A stretch of DNA of 64,000 nt, taken from an uncultured Rhodospirillaceae bacterium (GTDB taxonomy: Bacteria; Pseudomonadota; Alphaproteobacteria; Reyranellales; Reyranellaceae). The stretch spans positions 1 through 64,000 of the forward strand of contig CAMFGZ010000026.1 of the NCBI GenBank assembly GCA_945952105.1. The letters are read 5' to 3'. The position numbers and the translations under genes are program-made. Of this stretch, positions 8,758-15,844 are shown piece by piece. Each line of letters opens with the position of its first letter. The stretch's first letter is position 1. A model generated the notes under the pieces. It made no database searches. It was not told the DNA's origin and saw only the letters and a program-made list of their open reading frames with translations.

Positions 8758-8844
8758 TCCGTCGTCTCGACCGGAGCGCCGCAGGCGCGTAGCGGAGAGA
8801 ACTTCTTTCCACGTTCAGCCGGCTTCTAGTGGAGAGACGACGGA
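8758..8844. repeat. Intergenic inverted-repeat element with 11-bp perfect ends
   Basis: An 87-base element between two convergent genes. It is bounded by TCCGTCGTCTC (8758-8768) and its exact reverse complement (8834-8844). Inside is GACCGGAGCGCCGCAGGCG...GCGGAGAGA, of a style seen in dispersed palindromic repeats of GC-rich alphaproteobacteria. It may also serve as a bidirectional terminator for the Bug gene and the facing permease gene. Repeat status is inferred from one copy here. Confidence 0.6.
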
Positions 8845-8849
8845 GCCTG

Positions 8850-9908
8850 CTACAGGCCGAAGCTCCGCAGCCCGTAGATCAGGCCGACGACCAGCAGACC
8901 GACGAAGATCGTCTCGGTGATCAGAAGCATCACCGGCGCCATGCCGATGCGCACCAGGGCGAGGAGCGACGTCTTCATGCCCAGAGCCGCGATCGCGGTG
9001 ATGATCAGGAAGGCCGAGATCTGCCCGACCGCGTCGCGCACGCCGGCCGGAATCACGCCCATGGAATTCAGCGCCGCGAGCGCCAGGAAGCCGAACAGGA
9101 AGACCGGCGGGGTCGGTCGGACCGAGCTCTGCGGCCCGCCACCCTTCGCCACCCACCAGGCAATTCCGGCGATGGCCGGCAGCAGCGCGGCTACGCGCAG
9201 CAGCTTGGTGATGATCGCATCGCTCAGCACCTGCGGGCCCATCGTCTGGCCGGCGCCGGCAACCTGCGCGACGTCGTGGATCGCACCGCCGAGAAACACG
9301 CCCATCTCGAAGAGCGAGAAGCCCAGCGCCTGATGCAGGGTGGGATAGATCACCATCACCACGGTGCTGAGGAAGTTGATGCCCATCACCGTGAAGGCGA
9401 GGTCGCGGTCGGAGTTCTCGTGCTTGGGCAGGACGGCCGACGCTGCCATCGCCGCGGCCGCACCGCAGACGCCGGTAGCGCAGCCGGTCAGCAGGCCGAA
9501 ATTCCGGCTTAGGCCGAACAGGCGTGCGACCCAGGCGCCGAACACGATGGTGCAGCCAACCGCCGCGACCGCGACCACGATCGGCAGCGCACCGCCCTCG
9601 ACGAGATTGCCGAGTGTCAGTCGGGCGCCCAGCAGGGCGACGCCGACACGCAACAGCGTGCGGCCGGCGAATTCGAGGCCCGGCTTCAGAGCGGGCCGGG
9701 CCGAGAGCGGCTGCAGCGCCATGCCGATCACCAGGGTCAGGATCAGCGGTGGCACCCAGACGGCGCCGAAGCGCAGCAGGCTGTGAGTGTCGGCGTAGTA
9801 GGCGACGCCGGCGATCAACGCGCAGAGCGCGATGCCGGGCGCGGAACGGCGGAGATTGTCGGGAGCCCAGAGCCTCGCGAGGTCGGCGGCGACGGCGCTG
9901 TTACGCAT
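8850..9908 (-). CDS. YeiH/UPF0324-type putative sulfate exporter family permease
   Basis: A roughly 352-residue polytopic membrane protein with about ten hydrophobic spans. It matches the YeiH (Cons_hypoth698) family through segments such as RTLLRVGVALLGARLTLG, TGCATGVCGAAAAMAAS and GAIHDVAQVAGAG. Family members are annotated as putative sulfate exporters on weak evidence. The start at 9908 (MRNSAVAADLARLW) overlaps the last 8 bases of the biotinyl-protein gene, so the two are probably translated from one transcript. A start 30 bases further upstream is possible. Confidence 0.85.
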   Translation of the reverse strand: MRNSAVAADLARLWAPDNLRRSAPGIALCALIAGVAYYADTHSLLRFGAVWVPPLILTLVIGMALQPLSARPALKPGLEFAGRTLLRVGVALLGARLTLGNLVEGGALPIVVAVAAVGCTIVFGAWVARLFGLSRNFGLLTGCATGVCGAAAAMAASAVLPKHENSDRDLAFTVMGINFLSTVVMVIYPTLHQALGFSLFEMGVFLGGAIHDVAQVAGAGQTMGPQVLSDAIITKLLRVAALLPAIAGIAWWVAKGGGPQSSVRPTPPVFLFGFLALAALNSMGVIPAGVRDAVGQISAFLIITAIAALGMKTSLLALVRIGMAPVMLLITETIFVGLLVVGLIYGLRSFGL

Positions 9909-10122
9909 CGAGCACGGCCACGAGCTGGCCTTCGCCAATGGCCTCGCCTTCGCTGACCTTGATCTCCTTGATGACGCCCGCCTTGGGCGACAGGACCGGG
10001 ATTTCCATCTTCATCGACTCGAGGATCATGATCTCGCCATCGGCCTCGATCCGATCCCCGGGCTTCGCCTGGATCTTCCAGACATTGCCGGCGATTTCCG
10101 ACTTCACATTGACGACGGCCAT
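9901..10122 (-). CDS. Stand-alone biotinyl/lipoyl carrier domain protein (BCCP-like)
   Basis: Only 73 residues, essentially one biotinyl domain. The attachment motif ESMKME places the modified lysine at residue 38. The surrounding beta-sandwich (GNVWKIQAKPGDRIEADGEIMILE ... IKVSEGEAIGEGQLVAVLD) is complete, so this is not a fragment of a longer carboxylase. Such carriers pass a carboxylated biotin between a biotin carboxylase and a carboxyltransferase, but neither partner is adjacent. The nearest carboxylase genes are more than 20 kb away and carry their own BCCP domain. It overlaps the YeiH gene downstream and follows the orphan duplicated protein upstream. Confidence 0.85.
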   Translation of the reverse strand: MAVVNVKSEIAGNVWKIQAKPGDRIEADGEIMILESMKMEIPVLSPKAGVIKEIKVSEGEAIGEGQLVAVLDA

Positions 10123-10150
10123 GCCCCAAGCGTCTCCCGTACGATCATTA

Positions 10151-10945
10151 TTAAGCTTTTTCGGCCAGTGCTCGTGCCAGTGCAAGCGCGGAGCCTCCCA
10201 CACGCGCGCCGAGCCGGTATGCGATGGCGTTGACGTCGGAAATCGTTCCGTCTTGCAATGTGGAACGGCCATCGCCGATCCGTGCCGACTGCGCAGCGAC
10301 TGCGATGGCGGCGATGTCTTCCCGGGCAAGCTCGGGGAGCGCCAGCACGCCGCCCCGGTCGGCGCCGAAGCCCGCATCGTTGAACATCAGCAGCCGCGGC
10401 CGGAAGGGAGCCGTCACCTTGTAGGAATTGAGGGCGCCATGGCTGCCGGTGGCGACGACGCGGCCGCGGTCCTCCGCAAGCAGCAGCGTGGCGGAGTCGG
10501 CACAGACGGCTCCTTCGACCGTGTAACGGCTTTCGCCCTTGGCCGGCGGCATCGTGTGCGGCCACGGTGCCTGCTTCAGCAGTTCGGCCGCCTCGCGCGC
10601 CGTCATGCCCGGGACGACGCCGCAGGCCGCGGCGAGGCCGTTGGCACGGCTGATGATGCCGCGTGCGTGCAGATCAGGGCCGTCTCCGATACGCGCGCTC
10701 GCCGTTGCCACGGCCGCCATCGCCATGCCGAGCCTGTCGGCATAGGCGAGACCGCTGACCCCAGCCTCGTCCTTGCCGATGCCGGCATCGTGGTGGATCG
10801 CGGCGCGGCAGCCGAACCTGGTCGACATGTAGGCCGCATAGACGGCGGCATGGCTGGCCCCGATCACGACCGCGCCGTCCGCTTCGGGCGGCAGCTTGGT
10901 CACGCTATCGAATACGAGGATCGCGACACTTGGAAGAACGGGCAT
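10151..10945 (-). CDS. Orphan protein with internal tandem duplication
   Basis: A 264-residue protein I do not recognise. It consists of two copies of one module. Residues 31-105 align without gaps to residues 168-242, with 30 of 75 positions identical by my count. Both copies share SH, DAGxGxDxxGV, SARIGDG and a downstream ISxxN at identical spacing. The conserved Asp, His and Arg residues suggest a binding or catalytic site in each half or at their interface. There is no signal peptide or clear membrane span. It lies 28 bases upstream of the biotinyl-carrier gene on the same strand and divergently (34 bases) from the DTW gene. A link to biotin-dependent carboxylation is only positional. Confidence 0.8.
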   Translation of the reverse strand: MPVLPSVAILVFDSVTKLPPEADGAVVIGASHAAVYAAYMSTRFGCRAAIHHDAGIGKDEAGVSGLAYADRLGMAMAAVATASARIGDGPDLHARGIISRANGLAAACGVVPGMTAREAAELLKQAPWPHTMPPAKGESRYTVEGAVCADSATLLLAEDRGRVVATGSHGALNSYKVTAPFRPRLLMFNDAGFGADRGGVLALPELAREDIAAIAVAAQSARIGDGRSTLQDGTISDVNAIAYRLGARVGGSALALARALAEKA

Positions 10946-10979
10946 CGCGCGACCCTAGCCGGGAGGCTATACGTCGGCC

Positions 10980-11576
10980 ATGTCTCTGCCGGTGGACAAC
11001 AAGGTCGCGATCCTGGTGCTGCAGCATCCGCAGGAGCAGGACCGCGTGCTGGGCACGGCGCGCCTGCTGGCCGGCTCGCTAACCCGGGCCAAGGTCGTGG
11101 TCGGTCTGTCGTGGCGCAACCTCGCTCATGCGCTGGGGGAGCCCGCGGAGTCGCGCGACTGGGGCGTGCTCTATCTCGGCTCGACGCAGACGAAAGGGCA
11201 GGGGCCGCTGGTTGCGATCGATCGCAACGGAGAGCCATTGGCTGACCAGCGGTTGGCGCAGGCCGATCTGAAGGGGCTGATCGCCCTCGACGGTAACTGG
11301 GCGCAGGCCAAGGCGCTGTGGTGGCGCAATGCGTGGCTGACGAAGCTGCGCCGCTTCGTCGTGGTGCCCGACGGCCCGTCGCTCTACGGCGACCTGCGGC
11401 GCGAGGCGCGGCCCGATGCGGTCTCGACCCTCGAGGCCGTTGCGCTGTCGCTCCAGGTTCTCGAAGGCGATGTTGCGGTGCGGGAGAAACTGCTCGAACC
11501 ATTTCGCGCGCTGCTGGCCAAGGCGCGCCGCGAGGGCGTGCGGGATTCCAAACGGGATCGTCGCGTCCGGCGCTAG
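10980..11576 (+). CDS. DTW domain protein, tRNA-uridine aminocarboxypropyltransferase-like
   Basis: A 198-residue protein of the DTW family (TapT/TuaA, Tsr3-related). These enzymes transfer the 3-amino-3-carboxypropyl group of SAM to uridine in tRNA. The family core is readable as DGNW at residues 104-107 (the DxxW of DTW), followed by ALWWRNAW, and the helical STLEAVALSLQVLE near residues 149-162. The usual N-terminal zinc-binding cysteines are absent; this shorter form starts directly with VAILVLQHPQEQ. It is probably cytoplasmic. It begins 34 bases from the divergent orphan gene and ends 20 bases before the indolepyruvate oxidoreductase gene. Confidence 0.82.
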   Translation: MSLPVDNKVAILVLQHPQEQDRVLGTARLLAGSLTRAKVVVGLSWRNLAHALGEPAESRDWGVLYLGSTQTKGQGPLVAIDRNGEPLADQRLAQADLKGLIALDGNWAQAKALWWRNAWLTKLRRFVVVPDGPSLYGDLRREARPDAVSTLEAVALSLQVLEGDVAVREKLLEPFRALLAKARREGVRDSKRDRRVRR

Positions 11577-11596
11577 CCGCCCCTATACTTTGCGCC

Positions 11597-13750
11597 ATGC
11601 TCGACCAGCCGGCGGCCCAACCTCCCGTTGCCCAGCGGACCAATCCGGAACGCTCCTTCACCGAGGAAGTGCGCGCGCTGCGGCTGGGCGACGGGGAAGT
11701 CTTCCGCGGCGAGGGCATCCTCGCGGTCACCAAGGCGATCCTGCAGTCGGGCGTGGCCTATGTCGGCGGCTATCAGGGCGCGCCGGTCTCGCATCTTGTC
11801 GACGTTCTGGTGGAATCGCAGGACCTGCTCGACGAGCTGGGCGTGCATCTCGAGACCTGCACCAACGAATCCTCGGCGGCGGCGCTGCTCGGTGCCTCGA
11901 TCAACTATCCGATCCGCGGCTGCGTGACGTGGAAATCGATCGTCGGCACCAACGTGGCGGCCGACGCCCTCTCCAACCTCGCCTCGCCGGGCGTGATCGG
12001 TGGTGCGCTGATCGTTGTCGGCGAGGATTACGGCGAGGGCGCGTCGGTCATCCAGGAGCGGACGCAGGCCTATGCGCTGAAATCCTCGGTCTGGCTGATG
12101 GACCCGCGCCCGTCGCTGCCGACCATCGTGCGCTGCACCGAGAAGGCGTTCGAGCTGTCGGAAGCGACCAACACGCCGGTGATGATGGAGCTGCGCATCC
12201 GCGCCTGCCACGTCACGGGCGAGTTCGTGGCGAAGGACAACGTGCCACCTGCGATCTCGCGTAACCACCGGCTGGCCACGCCGGCCGCGCACAACTACGA
12301 CCGCATCTCGCATCCGCCGTCGACCTACGCGCACGAGAAGATCAAGGTCGAGGTGCGTCAGCCCGCGGCCGAGCGCTTCATCGTCGACAACGCCCTGAAC
12401 GAACTTCTGCCGGGCGAACGATCCGATCTCGGCATCATCGTGCAGGGCGGCATCACCAACGTGCTGGTGCGCGGCCTCGACCGGCTGGAGGTCGAGGGCA
12501 AGGTACCGACGCTCGTCCTCAACGTCACGCATCCGCTGGCACCGGACCAGATCGTCGAGTTCTGCCGCGGCAAGCGCGCCGTGCTGGTCGTGGAAGAGGG
12601 CGCGCCGGATTACATCGAGCAGGCGATCCATGCGCTACTGCGCAAGCGCGACGTGGATACGAAGATCTACGGCAAGGACGTGCTGCCGATGGCCGGCGAG
12701 TACACGGCCGAGGTGGTCACCGAGGGCCTGCTGAAGTTCTTCGCGCAGTCGGCCAACGACATCGAACTCAGCGGCCCGCGCGAGCGCTTCGAGGCGGCGC
12801 GCGCCGGCCGCGCCGAGGCGCAGCGCCTGCTGGGCGGGCCGCTGCCGCTGCGGCCACCGGGCTTCTGCGTCGGCTGCCCCGAACGGCCGGTCTTCTCGGC
12901 CATCAAGCTGCTCGAACGCGAGGTCGGCAAGGTCCACATTTCGAGCGACATCGGCTGCCATTCCTTCGCGACCCTGGCGCCGTTCAACCTCGGCAATTCG
13001 ATCCTGGGCTTCGGCATGTCGCTGGCGGCGGCTGGCGCGGTGGCGCCGGTGATGCAGAAGCGCACCATCTCGGTGATGGGCGATGGCGGGTTCTGGCACA
13101 ATGGCTTGCTGAGCGGTGTCGCCTCGGCGATGTTCAATCGTGGCGACCGCGTGCTGGTCATCATGCAGAATGGCTACACTTCGGCCACGGGCGCGCAGTT
13201 CATTCCCAACACCGCGGGCAACCGGCGCGACGGCGAGACGACGTCGGACATCGCCGCCACCCTGAAGGCGATGGGTGTCGGCTGGCTGCGCACGATCCGC
13301 ACCTACAATGTCGGTACCATGCTCAAGACCCTGCGCGAGGCGATGAGCACTGACGACAAGGGGCTGAAGGTCATCGTGGCCGACGGCGAGTGCCAGCTCG
13401 CGCGACAGCGCCGCATCCGCCCGCAGATCGCCGCGCAACTGAAGCGCGGCGAGAGGGTCGTGCGCACGCGCTACGGCGTCGACGATGAGGTCTGCACCGG
13501 CGACCATTCCTGCATCCGGCTCTCCGGTTGCCCGTCGCTGGTGGTGAAGCCCAGCCCCGATCCGCTGCGCACCGACCCGGTGGCGAGCGTCAGCAATGGC
13601 TGCGTCGGCTGCGGCTTGTGCGGCGAGGTGGCCGATGCCGCCGTGCTGTGCCCGTCCTTCTACAAGGCCGACATCGTGCAGAACGCGACGTGGTGGGACC
13701 GGCTGAAGTGGAAGGTTCGGTCGAAGGTGATCGGAGCGATGGCATGTTGA
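11597..13750 (+). CDS. iorA: Indolepyruvate ferredoxin oxidoreductase, alpha (TPP-dependent) subunit
   Basis: A 717-residue subunit that decarboxylates aryl-pyruvates oxidatively to aryl-acetyl-CoA using TPP and iron-sulfur clusters. The N-terminal pyrimidine-binding domain (EGILAVTKAILQSGVAYVGGYQGAP) and the TPP-binding domain (SSDIGCHSFATL, VMGDGGFWHNGLLSG) are clear. The C-terminus carries cysteines at 633, 639, 645 and at 669, 672, 675, 685. The second set is a CxxCxxC...CP ferredoxin motif (GCVGCGLCGE), while the first has unusual wider spacing. It is followed by the beta subunit after a repeat-filled 85-base gap. The preferred 2-oxo acid is not certain. Confidence 0.92.
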   Translation: MLDQPAAQPPVAQRTNPERSFTEEVRALRLGDGEVFRGEGILAVTKAILQSGVAYVGGYQGAPVSHLVDVLVESQDLLDELGVHLETCTNESSAAALLGASINYPIRGCVTWKSIVGTNVAADALSNLASPGVIGGALIVVGEDYGEGASVIQERTQAYALKSSVWLMDPRPSLPTIVRCTEKAFELSEATNTPVMMELRIRACHVTGEFVAKDNVPPAISRNHRLATPAAHNYDRISHPPSTYAHEKIKVEVRQPAAERFIVDNALNELLPGERSDLGIIVQGGITNVLVRGLDRLEVEGKVPTLVLNVTHPLAPDQIVEFCRGKRAVLVVEEGAPDYIEQAIHALLRKRDVDTKIYGKDVLPMAGEYTAEVVTEGLLKFFAQSANDIELSGPRERFEAARAGRAEAQRLLGGPLPLRPPGFCVGCPERPVFSAIKLLEREVGKVHISSDIGCHSFATLAPFNLGNSILGFGMSLAAAGAVAPVMQKRTISVMGDGGFWHNGLLSGVASAMFNRGDRVLVIMQNGYTSATGAQFIPNTAGNRRDGETTSDIAATLKAMGVGWLRTIRTYNVGTMLKTLREAMSTDDKGLKVIVADGECQLARQRRIRPQIAAQLKRGERVVRTRYGVDDEVCTGDHSCIRLSGCPSLVVKPSPDPLRTDPVASVSNGCVGCGLCGEVADAAVLCPSFYKADIVQNATWWDRLKWKVRSKVIGAMAC

Positions 13751-13755
13751 GCGCT

Positions 13756-13830
13756 GGGGGCGCGCCACTCCAGTGGCGCGATCTTCCTGTTGCGACACCG
13801 CATGACGCGCCGCTGGAGTGGCGCGCCCCC
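13756..13830. repeat. REP-like inverted repeat doublet between iorA and iorB
   Basis: Two 25-base arms (13756-13780 and 13806-13830) are reverse complements with a single mismatch. Each arm is itself nearly palindromic (CGCGCCACT-CC-AGTGGCGCG). The loop between them is 25 bases. The same core occurs at 15772-15836. The element lies only 6 bases before the iorB start codon, so it could form a strong mRNA hairpin affecting iorB expression. Absence of a T-run argues against an ordinary terminator. Confidence 0.75.
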
Positions 13831-13835
13831 GGCAC

Positions 13836-15344
13836 ATGAAACCCATCACGATCCTGATCGGTGCATTGGGCGGCGACGGCGGCGGCGTATTGTGCGACTG
13901 GATCGTGGCGGCCGCGCAGAGCGAGGGGCTCGGCGTGCAGGCGACGCAGATTCCCGGCGTTGCGCAACGCACGGGGGCTACGACCTACTATGTCGAGGTG
14001 ATGCCGAAGGGCACGGTGGCCCGGGCCTCCTCGGTGTTGGCGCTCAATCCGGCGATGGGCGAGGTCGATGTCGCGCTGGCGACGGAGCTGCTCGAAGCCG
14101 GCCGCATGATCTTCAACGGCTTCGTGACGCCGGATCGCACGACGCTGATCGCCTCGACCCATCGCGTGCTGGCGATCGGCGAGCGAATGGCGATGGGGGA
14201 TGGCAGTTTCGATGTCGGTCGCCTGCTGCGCGCGGTGAAGGAGCGCAGCCGCGAGCAGATCCTGTTCGACATGGACCAGGCCGCCGAGCAATCCGGCGGC
14301 GTCCTAAACGCCGTGCTGCTGGGCGCGCTCGCCGGATCGGGCAAGCTGCCGATTCCCGACGGCGCCTTTGAGGCTGCGATCCGCCATGCCGGCAAATCCG
14401 TCGACACCAACCTCGCGGCCTTCGGCTTCGGGCGCGGCCACGCGCGCGGCGAACTGGAGCAGGCAGTGCGCGAGCATCGCAAACGCCAGACGTCGGTGCG
14501 CGGCGTCGAGGACCTGATCGAGCGGGCGCGGCAAGCCTATCCGGTTGCCTGCCTCGACATCGTGGAGGAGGGCATTCGCCGCCTCGCCGCCTATCAGGAC
14601 CGGCGCTACGCGGGGCTCTATCTCGACCGGCTCGATACGATCCAGGCGCTGGGCTCGCCCGAATTGCTGCGCGAGGTGGCGCGGCATCTCGCGGTGCGTA
14701 TGTCCTTCGAGGACGTGATCCGCGTGGCCCAGGCCAAAACCTCGGCCGAGCGCGTGGCCCGGGTGCGGGCCGAAGTTCGCGCGAAGGAGCACGAGCCGCT
14801 GGAGATCACCGAGTATTTCAAGCCCGGGATCGAGGAGATTGCCGCGATCCTGCCGCCCTCGCTGGCGCGGCTCTTGATCGGCTGGGGCGAGCGGACGGGC
14901 CGTCTTGGCAAGACGTATTTCTCGATGCATGTGCGCACGACCACCATCCTGGGCTTCGCGCGGCTGCGCCTGGTGGCCGGACTGCGCTGGTGGCGGCCGC
15001 ACACCTCCCGTTATGTCGAGGAGCAGGCCGAGATCGAGCGGTGGCTGGGCCAGATCCGTGCCGCCGCCTCGCTTGGCGGCGATCTCGCGCGCGAGATCGC
15101 GGAATCGGCACGTCTCATCAAGGGCTACGGGGATACCCACAAGCGCGGCCTCGGCAACTATCGCCGCATCGCCGACGAGGTGATCGCGCCGGCGTTGGCT
15201 GGCCGCTTGGCGCCGCGCGCGGCAGCCGACGCCGTCGCCAATGCGCGGGTGGCGGCGCTGGCCGATCCCGAAGGGGAGTCGCTGTCGAGGACGCTGGCCG
15301 CCATCGCCGGCGCGACGACGCCGCTCAAGCAGGCAGCAGAATGA
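13836..15344 (+). CDS. iorB: Indolepyruvate oxidoreductase beta subunit family protein with DUF6537 extension
   Basis: A 502-residue protein. The first about 190 residues are the pyruvate ferredoxin/flavodoxin oxidoreductase gamma-type domain (LIGALGGDGGGVLCDWIV, GVAQRTGATTYYVEV). The remaining about 300 residues are the helical extension found in the long alphaproteobacterial form (DUF6537). It partners the upstream alpha chain to convert aryl-pyruvates to acyl-CoA with ferredoxin reduction. I start at MKPITILIGALGG; an in-frame ATG 18 bases upstream falls inside the inverted repeat and lacks a ribosome site. The stop overlaps the next gene as ATGA. Confidence 0.9.
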   Translation: MKPITILIGALGGDGGGVLCDWIVAAAQSEGLGVQATQIPGVAQRTGATTYYVEVMPKGTVARASSVLALNPAMGEVDVALATELLEAGRMIFNGFVTPDRTTLIASTHRVLAIGERMAMGDGSFDVGRLLRAVKERSREQILFDMDQAAEQSGGVLNAVLLGALAGSGKLPIPDGAFEAAIRHAGKSVDTNLAAFGFGRGHARGELEQAVREHRKRQTSVRGVEDLIERARQAYPVACLDIVEEGIRRLAAYQDRRYAGLYLDRLDTIQALGSPELLREVARHLAVRMSFEDVIRVAQAKTSAERVARVRAEVRAKEHEPLEITEYFKPGIEEIAAILPPSLARLLIGWGERTGRLGKTYFSMHVRTTTILGFARLRLVAGLRWWRPHTSRYVEEQAEIERWLGQIRAAASLGGDLAREIAESARLIKGYGDTHKRGLGNYRRIADEVIAPALAGRLAPRAAADAVANARVAALADPEGESLSRTLAAIAGATTPLKQAAE

Positions 15345-15766
15345 ACAGGAAACCCGAACCGGCCGCGATCGACGTCGCGGCCCTGTCACGTCGTGATGCG
15401 TTCTGCGCGGGCCTCGGTATCCAGTTCGTCGAGGCTTCGCTCGGCCGTGCGGTGACGCGCGTGACGATCGAGCAGCGCCATCTCAACTTCAACGGCGTCG
15501 GCCATGGTGGCCTGACCTTCACGCTGGCGGATGCGGCCTTCGGCTACGCCTGCAATTCGCAGGGCATCGTCTCGGGCAGCATCGACGCGCACATCATCTA
15601 CAGCGTCGCTGTACGCCTGGGTGACGTGCTGACCGCGACCGCCATCGAGATCTCGCGCTCCAGCAAGGCCTCGAACTACCGCATCGACGTCGTGCGCGCC
15701 GACGGCACGCTGGTCGCCGCGATGACCGGCACCGCCCTGATCAGCGGCAAGCCGGTGGCGGTCTGA
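15341..15766 (+). CDS. PaaI-like hotdog-fold acyl-CoA thioesterase
   Basis: A 141-residue hotdog-fold protein. The family motif NFNGVGHGGLTFTLADAAFG (HGG with the following Asp) marks the PaaI/phenylacetyl-CoA thioesterase group. Its start overlaps the stop of the oxidoreductase beta gene (ATGA), so it is translationally coupled. That suggests it releases free acid and CoA from the aryl-acetyl-CoA made by IorAB, a salvage role proposed for PaaI in phenylacetate metabolism. The substrate is inferred from context and family. Confidence 0.87.
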   Translation: MNRKPEPAAIDVAALSRRDAFCAGLGIQFVEASLGRAVTRVTIEQRHLNFNGVGHGGLTFTLADAAFGYACNSQGIVSGSIDAHIIYSVAVRLGDVLTATAIEISRSSKASNYRIDVVRADGTLVAAMTGTALISGKPVAV

Positions 15767-15771
15767 TCAAC

Positions 15772-15836
15772 GGAGCGCGCAACTCCAGTTGCGCTCAAGC
15801 CTTGCAAGACATGAGCGCCACGGAGTGGCGCGCTCC
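15772..15836. repeat. REP-like inverted repeat, second copy
   Basis: Left arm 15772-15796 (begins GGAGCGCGCAACTCCAGTTG) and right arm 15813-15836 (ends GTGGCGCGCTCC) form an imperfect long hairpin. The core GCGCGCnACTCCnGTnGCGC matches the element at 13756-13830, with compensating A/C and T/G changes in the two arms. It lies between the convergent thioesterase and GMC oxidoreductase genes. Confidence 0.72.
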
Positions 15837-15844
15837 AATGAGGC

